Shown here: piece after piece, positions 8,764 through 17,245 of the stretch
Layout of the letters: each line of letters opens with the position of its first letter
Position numbering within the stretch: the stretch's first letter is position 1
NCBI RefSeq assembly: GCF_001898325.1
Contig: NZ_MKTR01000024.1
Span: 1 to 64,000, forward strand
Direction: 5' to 3'
Length of the DNA stretch: 64,000 nt
Source: Microbacterium sp. 67-17
Lineage (GTDB): Bacteria > Actinomycetota > Actinomycetes > Actinomycetales > Microbacteriaceae
Translations under genes and position numbers: made by a program
Notes under the pieces: model-generated
Database searches by the model: none
What the model saw: only the letters and a program-made list of their open reading frames with translations
What the model was told of the DNA's origin: nothing

Positions 8764-10347
8764 ATGACCCTCGCGTCAGTGCTCACGGTGCTTGCCGATC
8801 ACCCGGTGCTCGTGCTGTTCCTGGTCACGGGCGTCGGCGCGGCTATCGGCCGCATCCAGCTGTGGGGGATGTCGCTCGGCGCGGTAGCCGTGCTCTTCAC
8901 GATGATCGCGCTGACGGCGTGGGGTGTCTCCCAGGGAGTCACGATCGAGGTGCCCTCGTACGTCGGCGATTTCGGCTTGGTGCTGTTCGCGTTCAGTATC
9001 GGCGTCATCGCGGGGCCTGGGTTCGTGAATGCCCTCCGCACCTCGTACTGGATGCTGCTGCTCGTCTCGGCCATCATGATCGTCGCGGCAGCACTGACGC
9101 TGGGCCTGGGGACACTGCTGGATCTGTCGCCGGAGACGATCGCCGGTGCCTACGCCGGCTCGGTTACGAGCACCCCTGCCCTTGCTGCTACCGGGGGCAG
9201 CCCGGCAGCCACGGTCGGGTATGCGAGCACGTACATCTTCGGCGTCGTCGGGGCGATGGGCGCCGTCGCGCTTGCGCTTCGCCACAGTCGCACTGACGCT
9301 GATGCGCCACCGCGGATCGTCGACCTCGTGATCCGCATCGACACCGACAGCACCCCCACGATGACCGATCTCACGCGGCGGCACGGCGGTCGGGTGCTGG
9401 TCTCGCGGCTGCGTCGCCCCAACGGGGAGGTCATCGTCGTGGGTCCCGACACGGTGCTCGAAAAGGGCGCGATCATCAATGTGGTCGGCCCCGAGCGGGT
9501 CGTGGCAGCTGTCACCGATGAGCTCGGGCATCCGTCCACGGTGAACATCACCCACGACCGCAGTCGGCTCGACTACCGGCGGATCATCCTGTCGGACTCG
9601 CGCTGGTCGGGGCGCACGATCGCCCAGCTCGGTGTCGCCGAGCGATTCGGAGCGACGATCGTGCGGGTGCGGCGCGGGGATGTCGAGTTCCTCGGCACAC
9701 CCGACTTCGTGCTGCACCAGGGTGACCGGTTGCGGGTGGTCGCTCCGCGCGATCAGTTGCCCGCGGTCACCGCCTTTCTCGGGGATTCCGAACGCGGCAT
9801 GGCCGACCTCAATCCCGTGGCTCTGGGCCTCGGCATCGCGGCGGGCATGCTGCTCGGCCTCGTCGAGGTGCCGCTGCCGGGCGGATCCCACCTGTCGCTC
9901 GGAGCCGCTGCCGGCGCTCTCATCGTGGGCCTCGTGATGGGCAGGATCGGGCGCATCGGGCGCTTCGTGACGACGATTCCGAACGCTGCGGCCACCGCCC
10001 TGGGCGAGCTCGGCCTCCTGATCTTCCTCGCCTACGCCGGATCGAAGGCGGGGTCACAGATACTGCAGGCGATCGCATCGGGCGAGATCGTCGCTCTGGT
10101 CGGCATCGGCCTGGTCGTGACATCCTTCGCGATGTTCGGCACCTATCTGCTCGTGCGACACATCCTGCACCTGGGCGGCACGAAGCTCTCCGGTGTCATC
10201 GCCGGAGCGCAGACGAACACCGCGATCCTCGCGTTCGCCCAAGAACGGACCGGCCACGACGTGCGTGTCGCCCTCGGCTACAGCCTCGTCTACCCGACCG
10301 CGCTGGTCGTGAAGATCCTGCTGGCACAGCTGCTGACGCTGCTGTGA
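8764..10347 (+). CDS. Aspartate:alanine exchanger-family transporter (AspT/YidE-like, two TrkA-C domains)
   Basis: Membrane protein of 527 residues with two hydrophobic repeats, residues ~1-175 and ~345-527. They flank a cytoplasmic region of two TrkA-C (RCK-C) modules, RVLVSRLRRPNGEVIVVGP...INVVGP and ATIVRVRRGDVEFLG...LRVVAP. The repeats each carry the duplicated YidE/YbjL motif (YVGDFGLVLFAFSIGVIAGP; ALGELGLLIFLAYAGSKAG). Characterised AspT exchanges aspartate for alanine, but many members have unknown substrates. TrkA-C domains bind small ligands such as nucleotides and may gate the transporter. A strong AAGGAGG lies 7 nt before the ATG. No operon partner is evident. Confidence 0.75.
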   Translation: MTLASVLTVLADHPVLVLFLVTGVGAAIGRIQLWGMSLGAVAVLFTMIALTAWGVSQGVTIEVPSYVGDFGLVLFAFSIGVIAGPGFVNALRTSYWMLLLVSAIMIVAAALTLGLGTLLDLSPETIAGAYAGSVTSTPALAATGGSPAATVGYASTYIFGVVGAMGAVALALRHSRTDADAPPRIVDLVIRIDTDSTPTMTDLTRRHGGRVLVSRLRRPNGEVIVVGPDTVLEKGAIINVVGPERVVAAVTDELGHPSTVNITHDRSRLDYRRIILSDSRWSGRTIAQLGVAERFGATIVRVRRGDVEFLGTPDFVLHQGDRLRVVAPRDQLPAVTAFLGDSERGMADLNPVALGLGIAAGMLLGLVEVPLPGGSHLSLGAAAGALIVGLVMGRIGRIGRFVTTIPNAAATALGELGLLIFLAYAGSKAGSQILQAIASGEIVALVGIGLVVTSFAMFGTYLLVRHILHLGGTKLSGVIAGAQTNTAILAFAQERTGHDVRVALGYSLVYPTALVVKILLAQLLTLL

Positions 10348-10438
10348 AACGCCGGGCAGTCGTCGAGAGAGCGGCATCCACGCCTCCTGTCTTTCCCCAC
10401 CTGTGATAACCCTGGTGCCGTCGGGCGCTCGACGTCTG

Positions 10439-10444
10439 TAGCCT
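10439..10444 (+). promoter_or_regulatory. -10 box, leaderless-type, for the SseB-like gene
   Basis: TAGCCT ends 6 nt before the ATG at 10451, and there is no ribosome-binding site. A transcript would start at or next to the initiation codon. Confidence 0.45.
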
Positions 10445-10450
10445 CGAAAC

Positions 10451-11533
10451 ATGGCTCTGTTCTCTCGACGCCCCGCAGCGACGCCTGCCGAGACGCCCGA
10501 GGGCGCCTCTGTCGATGCGACATCCGTTGACGACGCGGTCGTCGCCGACGCCACATCCGACGTCGACGCGGCAGCTTCGCAGCCCTCGGAGGTCGCTGAC
10601 GACGAACCAGATTTCGACGCGGTGGTCGGCATCTCGATGTCCTCGTTCCAGGGCCTGGGGGCGCCAGCGCCCGCGGCGAACGGCTCCGCAGAACCGTCAG
10701 GTAACGATGGGGTCGACACCCCTCCGCGCCCGGGGTTGCAAGATAACGGCCCGCTCGTCACCGCCCTCGCGAAGCTTCCGGAGCGACCCGAACCCGCGGA
10801 ACTGCTGCAGGTCGCGCGCCAGCTTTTGCAGGGACACCTCTTCTTGCGCGTCAAGGGAAACGCGAAGCGGATGCTGGCCGAAGGCGAGAACATTCCGCTG
10901 GCGATCACGACAATCGGTGAGAAGCAGTACGTCCTCGTCTACAGCGGTGTCGCCGCTCTGCGCGCGAGCCTCGCCGCCGACGGCGCTACCGACACCTCGG
11001 CGATGGCCCAGCCGGCGCAAGCAGTGCTGCGGTTCCTGCTGTCGGGAACGTATGCCGGACTCATCGTCGACCCGGCGTCCGCCCCTGCCAGAGCGATGCT
11101 TTCGCGAGAACTCATCGCGCAGATGATGGAGCAAGCCGATCCCGAGTTCAGCATCAAGAAGCTGCTCGCCGCTCGCCGCACCGAGTCCACGCCCGACGAT
11201 GTCGTGGCAGCCATCCCCTCATCGCGTCTGTGGATCGCGGTCAACAAGCCCGACGGGTCCGATCAGGTCGGTGTCGCCGAGGCCCGCACTGTCGACGGTG
11301 ACCGTCTCATCGAGGTGTTCACGCACCCCATCGAGATCGCCGCCCTCGGGCGTGGCGATCGGCCCGCGCCTGTCACCGGCGCGCAGCTGGGCGCTGCACT
11401 TCGGGCTGATCCCGGGCTCGCCGGCATCCTCATCGACCCCGCCGGTCCGTGGATTCGCCTCGACCGTGAGGACCTCGCCCCGTTGATGGTCGAGGCTCCT
11501 GGCGATGGCGATGGCGATGGCGATGGCGACTGA
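10451..11533 (+). CDS. SseB-family protein of unknown function
   Basis: A 360-residue soluble protein. The first ~95 residues are acidic, Ala/Asp/Glu/Pro-rich and probably disordered. Two alpha/beta SseB-type modules follow: one around LPERPEPAELLQVARQLLQG...LPLAITTIGEKQYVLVYSG-like strands, and a second around AIPSSRLWIAVNKPDGSDQVGVAEA ... LAGILIDPAGPWIRLDRED. SseB-like domains are widespread in Actinobacteria without a clear role. The C-terminus ends in five Gly-Asp pairs encoded by a hexanucleotide repeat that also supplies the start codons of the next gene in another frame. Function cannot be deduced. Confidence 0.7.
   Translation: MALFSRRPAATPAETPEGASVDATSVDDAVVADATSDVDAAASQPSEVADDEPDFDAVVGISMSSFQGLGAPAPAANGSAEPSGNDGVDTPPRPGLQDNGPLVTALAKLPERPEPAELLQVARQLLQGHLFLRVKGNAKRMLAEGENIPLAITTIGEKQYVLVYSGVAALRASLAADGATDTSAMAQPAQAVLRFLLSGTYAGLIVDPASAPARAMLSRELIAQMMEQADPEFSIKKLLAARRTESTPDDVVAAIPSSRLWIAVNKPDGSDQVGVAEARTVDGDRLIEVFTHPIEIAALGRGDRPAPVTGAQLGAALRADPGLAGILIDPAGPWIRLDREDLAPLMVEAPGDGDGDGDGD
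11501..11530 (+). repeat. Hexanucleotide tandem repeat GGCGAT at an overlapping gene junction
   Basis: Four GGCGAT units and one GGCGAC. In one frame they encode the terminal (GD)5 of the SseB-like protein; in another they give four in-frame ATG codons (MAMAMAMA) opening the LigD-polymerase gene. Gain or loss of a unit keeps both frames. Confidence 0.85.
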
Positions 11534-12587
11534 CCGTCTCATCCTCGATATCCCCGGCCCCGATGGTGACCGGGAGGTCGGGCTGTCGAGCCCCGATCGC
11601 GTGCTGTGGCCGGCGGTCGGGATCACCAAGCGCGAGCTGGCTGAGTACCTGCTCGCCGTCGCCGAGCCTTTTCTCGCCGCCAATGGCCATCGCCCCGTCT
11701 CGCTCGAGCGCTACCCCGACTCGATCGAGGGCGAGATGTTCTTCTCGAAGAACCCACCCAAGGGTGCGCCGTCGTTCGTCGACACCGTCACGGTGACCTA
11801 CAACAGCGGGCGTCGGCATCCCCAGATCGTGCTCACCGAGCCCGCCGCCGTGGTCTGGGCGGCGCAGATGAATACCGTGGTTTTCCACCCCTGGGCTTCA
11901 CGCCTCGAGAACACCGACAACCCCGTTGAGCTGCGAATCGACCTCGACCCGCAGCCCGGGACTGACTTCCCGGATGCCGCCGCCGTTGCCCCTGCGCTAC
12001 GTGACGTCCTCGCCGAGGCGGGCCTCGAAGCGTGGATCAAGACGAGCGGCAATCGCGGCATCCACCTGTTCTGCCCGATCGAGCCGGAGTGGGAGTTCCT
12101 CGACGTTCGGCACGCGGTCATCGCTGCCGGTCGCGAACTGGAGCGACGGATGCCGGAGCGGGTCACGACGAACTGGTGGAAAGAGGAACGCGGAGAGCGC
12201 GTGTTCATCGACTTCAATCAGGCAAATCGCGATCGCACGATGGCCGGGGCCTACAGCCCGCGCGCCCTCCCGACCGCAACCGTTGCCACCCCGATCACGT
12301 GGGATGAGCTGGCCTCCGTCGATCCGGCATCCTTCACGGTGCGCACGGTGCCCCAGCGCCTTGCCGAGCTCGGCGACCCGTGGGCCGACTTCGGTGGCGC
12401 GCCCGGACGGATCGACACGCTGCTGGAGTGGTGGGAGCGAGACCTTTCCAACGGACTCGGTGAGCTGCCGTTCCCGCCCGAGTTCCCGAAGATGCCCGGC
12501 GAACCCCCGCGGGTACAACCGAGCCGGGCACGCAGACCCGACACGAGCGACCCCGAAACGAACGAGCCTGGAACGGAGACCGCGTGA
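11505..12587 (+). CDS. Stand-alone LigD-type polymerase domain (archaeo-eukaryotic primase family, NHEJ)
   Basis: Polymerase/primase of the LigD PolDom family, which fills gaps with NTPs or dNTPs in non-homologous end joining. The catalytic DxD is visible in RIDLDPQPGT (two metal-binding Asp), with the upstream SLERYPDSIEGEMFFSKNPPK region (5'-phosphate and template contacts) and the later WIKTSGNRGIHLF motif (catalytic His region). A third acid lies in VFIDFNQ. At ~355 residues it is a single-domain form, with no ligase or phosphoesterase attached. A separate ATP-dependent ligase is encoded convergently 0.5 kb downstream; no Ku gene is in the window. Start uncertain among ATGs at 11505, 11511, 11517 and 11523. 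Confidence 0.88.
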   Translation: MAMAMAMATDRLILDIPGPDGDREVGLSSPDRVLWPAVGITKRELAEYLLAVAEPFLAANGHRPVSLERYPDSIEGEMFFSKNPPKGAPSFVDTVTVTYNSGRRHPQIVLTEPAAVVWAAQMNTVVFHPWASRLENTDNPVELRIDLDPQPGTDFPDAAAVAPALRDVLAEAGLEAWIKTSGNRGIHLFCPIEPEWEFLDVRHAVIAAGRELERRMPERVTTNWWKEERGERVFIDFNQANRDRTMAGAYSPRALPTATVATPITWDELASVDPASFTVRTVPQRLAELGDPWADFGGAPGRIDTLLEWWERDLSNGLGELPFPPEFPKMPGEPPRVQPSRARRPDTSDPETNEPGTETA

Positions 12588-13078
12588 CCCAGAAGACCAC
12601 CGACGCGGCGGGCGCCGCGACGCCGGCGGCGCTCGACCAGTGGGCAGCGCGCCTGCTGCAGACGCGCTGGATCGTCCGCGCCCCGATTCCGCTGTTTCGC
12701 GCAGGGCTTGGCTGGCTGTTCGGTGGCAGATTCGTGATGGTCGAGCACACCGGACGCAAGAGCGGCGAGCCGCGCTATGTCGTTCTCGAAGTGATCGAGC
12801 GTGAGACCAACGCGCTCCGCGTCGCTTCCGGCCACGGCCCGCGGGCGCAGTGGCTCAAGAACCTGGCCGCTAACCCCGCCGCACGGCTCTGGGTGGGTCG
12901 ATCCAAGGGCGTTCCCGCTATGGCCCGCGTCCTGCCCGAGATTGACGCTGCGGCGGCGCTTGCCCGCTATGCCCGGGTGCACCCGGATGCCTGGGACCAC
13001 CTGAAAGGGGCGATGGACGAGCTGAACGGGGGAGAGGCGATCATCCCGGTGGTTGAGTTCACCCCGCCTTCGCGCTGA
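12584..13078 (+). CDS. Nitroreductase-family deazaflavin-dependent oxidoreductase
   Basis: A 164-residue Ddn/DUF385-like split-barrel protein. The diagnostic motif is VEHTGRKSGEPRYVVLEV, followed by the phosphate-contacting block SGHGPRAQWLKNLAANPAARLWVG. Members use coenzyme F420 to reduce quinones or nitro compounds, or merely bind it. The GTG start overlaps the stop of the LigD-polymerase gene (GTGA), so the two are co-translated, but a functional link to end joining is not known. A second member of the family lies at 26704-27138. Confidence 0.8.
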   Translation: MTQKTTDAAGAATPAALDQWAARLLQTRWIVRAPIPLFRAGLGWLFGGRFVMVEHTGRKSGEPRYVVLEVIERETNALRVASGHGPRAQWLKNLAANPAARLWVGRSKGVPAMARVLPEIDAAAALARYARVHPDAWDHLKGAMDELNGGEAIIPVVEFTPPSR

Positions 13079-13094
13079 TCCCGCCGCTCAGCAC

Positions 13095-14141
13095 TCAGCT
13101 CTCGAGCACCGCCCCCACGTCGTACGCTCGCACCGTCTCGAGCTGCTCATAGGTGCAGGAGCGGGGATCGCGGTCTTCTCGCCACCGCACGAACTGCACG
13201 GTATGGCGAAATCGCCACTTCTCGAGCTGGTCGTAGCGCACCTCGAGCACAAGCTCGGGACGCAGCTGCACGAACGACACATCCTTGCCAGAGGCGAAGC
13301 GAGACCGCTCGCCTTCACCGGTCACCGCGGCGCCGGACTCGTCGCGCTCGACGAAGGGCTCGAGCTCGTCGACGAGCTCGAGCCTGCGCTTGTCTGACCA
13401 CGCTGCCACGCCGCCGACCTGAACGAGCTGGCCCTCGTCGGTGTAGAGACCGACGAGCAGTGAACCGACGCCGCGACCGCTCTTGTGTACGCGGTAGCCG
13501 AGTGCGACGACATCCGCCGTGCGTGCGTGTTTGATCTTGAACATCATGCGCTTCCCCGGTGCGTAGGGCTGCGCGAGGGGCTTGGCAACGACGCCGTCCA
13601 GACCCGCGCCCTCGAACTCATCGAGCCAGCGGGCAGCCTGGTCCGGGTCGTGCGTCGTGCGCGTGACGTGCACCGGATGCGGCACCGCGCGCAGGAGGTC
13701 GAGGAGCTCGGCCCGCCGGGCTTGAAACGGCTCGCTGGCAAGATCGCGCTCCCCGCGGGCCAGGATGTCGAACGCGATGAACATCGCCGGCGTCTGATCG
13801 CTCAGCATCCGCACCCTCGACTCGGCGGGGTGGATGCGTTGCGTCAGCGCGTCCCAGTCCAGGCGCTGGGAGCCCGGCACGCCCAGCGCGATGACGATCT
13901 CGCCGTCGAGCAGGCACGGCTCGGGCAGAAGCCGCGTGAACGCCTCGACGAGCTCGGGAAAGTAGCGCGTGAGCGGTTTCGCGCCGCGACTACCGATCTC
14001 GAGATCTGTCCCGTCCCACGAGATGAGCGCGCGGAAGCCGTCCCACTTCGGTTCGAAGCTCAGGCCACCGGCTACCGCGTCAGGCGCGGGGATGCTGTCG
14101 ACGGACTTCGCGAGCATCGGCTCGGGAATCGTGTGAGGCAT
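13095..14141 (-). CDS. ATP-dependent DNA ligase (LigC/LigD ligase-domain type)
   Basis: Seals DNA nicks using ATP. The nucleotidyl-transferase core starts at motif I EPKWDGFRALI (adenylated Lys), with motif III AMFIAFDILA, motif IV DGVVAKPLAQPYAPGKR and motif V MMFKIKHAR. A C-terminal OB fold contains GSLLVGLYTDEGQLVQVGGV and LVLEVRYDQ. At 348 residues it is a minimal ligase like mycobacterial LigC. It converges on the polymerase/deazaflavin pair with 16 bases between stops, so a split polymerase and ligase are kept together. Essential replication uses the NAD-dependent LigA, which is not in the window. Confidence 0.9.
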   Translation of the reverse strand: MPHTIPEPMLAKSVDSIPAPDAVAGGLSFEPKWDGFRALISWDGTDLEIGSRGAKPLTRYFPELVEAFTRLLPEPCLLDGEIVIALGVPGSQRLDWDALTQRIHPAESRVRMLSDQTPAMFIAFDILARGERDLASEPFQARRAELLDLLRAVPHPVHVTRTTHDPDQAARWLDEFEGAGLDGVVAKPLAQPYAPGKRMMFKIKHARTADVVALGYRVHKSGRGVGSLLVGLYTDEGQLVQVGGVAAWSDKRRLELVDELEPFVERDESGAAVTGEGERSRFASGKDVSFVQLRPELVLEVRYDQLEKWRFRHTVQFVRWREDRDPRSCTYEQLETVRAYDVGAVLES

Positions 14142-14187
14142 GCGGTCAGCATCCTGTCTGTTGGGGGGTCGTTGTCGAGCCCCGGCG

Positions 14188-15345
14188 TCAGGACGGCGCC
14201 GGTTCGGTGCTCTTGCGTCGCGCCCACCGGGCCGGCGTGTTCGGACCGTCCCAGACCTGCACGATTCCCCACGCCACGGCAGTGATCGGCACCGCCAGGA
14301 CCGCGCCGACGATTCCGCCGAGCACCGTGCCGATTGTCAGAGCGATCAGGATGACGAACGAATGCAGCTTCATCGAGCGGCCCATCAGCACCGGTTGCAG
14401 GAAGTTCCCTTCGAGCTGGTTGACGAGCACGACCAGACCCACGACGAACAGGGCGTTCACCCAGCCGTTGGCAACGAGCGCGACGAGCGCAGCGAGGATG
14501 CCGGCGAGAGTCGCCCCGACGATCGGGATGAAGGCGAGGAGGAAGACGAGGACGGCCAGGGGCAGGGCGAGCGGGACGCCGAGGATCCAGAGGCCGATGC
14601 CGATCCCGACAGCATCGACGAAAGCGACGGATGCCGTGCCACGGACGTAGGCGCCGAGCGTCGACACTGTCTTGTCACCGATGCGGCGCGCCCGCGCTTC
14701 GGCAGAACCGCGGAACGGGCGGAGCAGAAACTCCCACATCCGCGGGCCGTCCTTCAGGAAGAAGAAGAGCACGACGACCAGCAGGACGAAACCGGTGGCG
14801 AAGTTGGCGACGACACTGACGCCGGCGATGGCTCCGGTGCCGAACTGAGCACTCGTGATGAAGTCCTGGATGGAGGCGATCCACTGGTCGATCTGCTGCT
14901 GATCGATACCGAACGGCAAGGTCTGCACCCACTGCCACAGCTGCTGTGCGCCAGCCTGCGCTTGGCTGTAGAGCGAATCCCACTGGTCGCGCACCGCCCA
15001 GACGATGAGCCAGCCGACGCCCCCGAGAATCAACACGATGGCAAGCAGCGCGACGAGGGTGGCAAGGATCGAGGGAACTCCACGACGGCGCATCCAACCC
15101 ATGACCGGCGCGAACGCCGACGCGAAGATCAGGGCGAGCAGCACCGGGATGACCACGAGCGTGAGTTGCCTGAGCCCCCAGATGACGCCTGCCGCCAGGG
15201 CGACGACGACGATGATCTGTAGGCCCCGCGTCGCGAGCACCCCGAACTTGTCGCCCCAGAGCTTGCGGGGTGGCACGATGCCGTCATCCGGTACCGCAGG
15301 AGCGCTGTTGCTGTCTGTGGACGAGCCGATGCCGAACAATCCCAT
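14188..15345 (-). CDS. AI-2E family transporter (PerM/YdbA-like membrane protein)
   Basis: About 385 residues with the family's pattern. Two N-terminal helices (IIVVVALAAGVIWGL and the next) precede a long extracytoplasmic/amphipathic stretch rich in Gln (QAQAGAQQLWQWVQ). Then come helices with FFFLKDGPRMWEFL, TASVAFVDAVGIGIGLWILGVPLALPLA and the conserved NQLEGNFLQPVLMGRSM motif. The family exports AI-2 or other small molecules, or acts in Na/H exchange; which applies is unclear. The ATG at 15345 (MGLFGIGSS) was chosen because the 26 residues upstream in frame look non-coding. Confidence 0.82.
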   Translation of the reverse strand: MGLFGIGSSTDSNSAPAVPDDGIVPPRKLWGDKFGVLATRGLQIIVVVALAAGVIWGLRQLTLVVIPVLLALIFASAFAPVMGWMRRRGVPSILATLVALLAIVLILGGVGWLIVWAVRDQWDSLYSQAQAGAQQLWQWVQTLPFGIDQQQIDQWIASIQDFITSAQFGTGAIAGVSVVANFATGFVLLVVVLFFFLKDGPRMWEFLLRPFRGSAEARARRIGDKTVSTLGAYVRGTASVAFVDAVGIGIGLWILGVPLALPLAVLVFLLAFIPIVGATLAGILAALVALVANGWVNALFVVGLVVLVNQLEGNFLQPVLMGRSMKLHSFVILIALTIGTVLGGIVGAVLAVPITAVAWGIVQVWDGPNTPARWARRKSTEPAPS

Positions 15346-15442
15346 GCGTCGACCGTAGCTGCCGTGGGCACCTGGGCGCACGGTCTTGACGACGCGGCCC
15401 GCATGCGGCAGTCCGGCGCTCACCCGGTTGGTCAGTCGTGTG

Positions 15443-16906
15443 TCAATCGCCGCCGAAGACGTCCGCGAGCGTGATCGGCACGCCTGCCGCGTCGCTGAGC
15501 GCCGTGCGCGCGGCGTGCCAGCCGCTCATCCCGTGAACGCCAGGCCCGGGCGGGGTCGACGACGAGGCGAGATACACCCCGGGCAGCGGTGTACGCCACG
15601 GATGCCGGGACACGACGGGTCTGCGGATCGCCTGCGCCATCGTGAATGCGCCGCCGGAGATGTCGCCACCGATCTCGGCGGGGTTCCTCCTCCCGCGGGA
15701 CGCTGCTGTCGTCGAGTGCGTCGCGAGGACCAGGTCCCGCGCGCCCGGTGCGAAGCGCTCGATCTGCGCGAGAACGGCAGCCGTGGCATCCGCCCTCGAC
15801 CCGAGCGGGACGTGCGTGTACGCCCACAGGACCGCCTTGCCCGCGGGGGCACGGGTCGGGTCGATCACCGACGGCTGCACCGCGAGTACGTACGGGTTCG
15901 CGGGGATCCGGCCGCGTGCGACATCCTGCTCGGCGGCGATGATCTCCTCCCGCGTTCCGCCCAGGTGCACGGTCGGGGCTCGGCCCACGTTCGGATCGCG
16001 CCAGGGGATGGGCCCGTCAAGCGCGACGTCCACTTTCATAACGCCGGGGCCGTACCGGTAACGGCGCACCGCCCTCGCGTACCCGGTCGGGAGCGCAGAG
16101 TCTGTCAGCAGCAACCGCGGCGAGGTGTCGAGGATGAGCAGATCGCCCGCCGCCGGATCGCCCCAGTCCAGGCCGTCGAGCGACGTGACCCGTCGTCCCG
16201 TCTCGATCACGCCGCCGTGAGCGCGGATGTCGGCGGCGAGCGCCTCGGCGATGACCTGGGCGCCGCCGCGCGGGACGGGCCACCCACCGGCGTGGGCCTG
16301 CGCCGTCAGCAACAGGCCCGCCGCTGCCGACGCCAGGGACGGCATCCAGGTGTTCGCGTGAGCCATCGCTCCCGCCAGAAGCGCTGCAGCCCGCGGCGTT
16401 CGGAAACCCAGCGCGCCAAGGCTCGTGCCCTGCTCGAGCACCCGAAAGCCGAATCGCGCCGCCGTGACCGGATGCCGCGGCATCCGTACCAGCTGATCGC
16501 CCGTGAATGACACCAACTCGTCGATGTGGTGCGCGAGCGGTCGGACCGTCGCCAGCCAGGCGCGTCCGTCGGGGCCAAGGTCGTGTGCCGTGCGGTCGAG
16601 GTCGCGCCAGGCGATCGCCGCGGGCGCATCATCGAGCGGGTGCGCGTAGGAGGCATCCGGGATGAGCCACGACACGTCCCGATCCAGCCCGAGCGCCCGG
16701 AACACGGGAGAGGTCAGCGCAGCAGGGTGCACGGCCGAGCACACGTCGTGGCGGAAGCCGGGAAGGGTCAGTGCTTCGGTGCGCAGTCCACCTCCGATGG
16801 TGTCGGCTGCCTCGAGGACCCGCACCCGCAGTCCCGCCCGCGCGAGTGTCGCCGCGGCGGTCAGTCCGTTCGGTCCGCTGCCCACGACCGTCGCGTGTAC
16901 CGCCAT
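15443..16906 (-). CDS. FAD-dependent oxidoreductase, phytoene-dehydrogenase (CrtI)-like
   Basis: NAD(P)/FAD-dependent enzyme with an N-terminal Rossmann motif VVGSGPNGLTAAATLARAGLRVRVLEA (GxGxxG) and the adjacent GGGLRTEALTLPGFRHD typical of CrtI/retinol-saturase relatives. The C-terminal FAD-binding block PGVYLASSSTPPGPGVHGMSGWHAA is also present. At 487 residues it is of normal length. No other carotenoid genes are nearby, so the substrate is unknown. The ATG at 16906 was chosen because MAVHATVVGSG begins directly at the dinucleotide fold. It follows the AI-2E gene's strand but is separated by ~100 bases. Confidence 0.8.
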   Translation of the reverse strand: MAVHATVVGSGPNGLTAAATLARAGLRVRVLEAADTIGGGLRTEALTLPGFRHDVCSAVHPAALTSPVFRALGLDRDVSWLIPDASYAHPLDDAPAAIAWRDLDRTAHDLGPDGRAWLATVRPLAHHIDELVSFTGDQLVRMPRHPVTAARFGFRVLEQGTSLGALGFRTPRAAALLAGAMAHANTWMPSLASAAAGLLLTAQAHAGGWPVPRGGAQVIAEALAADIRAHGGVIETGRRVTSLDGLDWGDPAAGDLLILDTSPRLLLTDSALPTGYARAVRRYRYGPGVMKVDVALDGPIPWRDPNVGRAPTVHLGGTREEIIAAEQDVARGRIPANPYVLAVQPSVIDPTRAPAGKAVLWAYTHVPLGSRADATAAVLAQIERFAPGARDLVLATHSTTAASRGRRNPAEIGGDISGGAFTMAQAIRRPVVSRHPWRTPLPGVYLASSSTPPGPGVHGMSGWHAARTALSDAAGVPITLADVFGGD

Positions 16907-17245
16907 GCCGCCAGTCTGCCAGCGCTCGTAGATGCAGTCGACACACACCCGGGTGATGGAGCGGGTGGCGTGGGGGATGAAATCCGGATTGTGAGGTGAT
17001 CGAGAACGTTGCCTCGCGACACCATCGACTCGAGAAGTGTCTCCCTCACGAAAGGGTCCGCGGCGATGGTCACCGAATCCCAGAAAGTAGTGCCGTCGTC
17101 ACGGACTGGTGTGATCGACGCCGGGGGTCCGGGGGCCACATGCTCGCGGCGCTGAACGCGGCGCTCGCCTTCAATCTCAACGTGTCAACTCCGCCACTGG
17201 CGCGCTGATCGCCTAACACCTCAACCGAAGACAGGAGAATCCCGC
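16907..17245. other. Intergenic region between the FAD oxidoreductase and the Ntn hydrolase
   Basis: 339 bases between divergent genes, so it should hold both promoters. No convincing gene is seen. One frame on the minus strand reads DDGTTFWDSVTIAADPFVRETLLESMVSRG in two protein-like stretches (written here only as a pointer, residues split across about 17000-17100) and might be a gene remnant, but it was not recognised. The GGAG in front of the hydrolase start lies at about 17233-17236. Confidence 0.4.

Noticed and set aside
16861..17139. Possible minus-strand gene between the FAD oxidoreductase and the Ntn hydrolase
   Set aside because: Overlaps the 5' part of the FAD gene, has no ribosome-binding site and no recognisable fold; kept only as a possible remnant.
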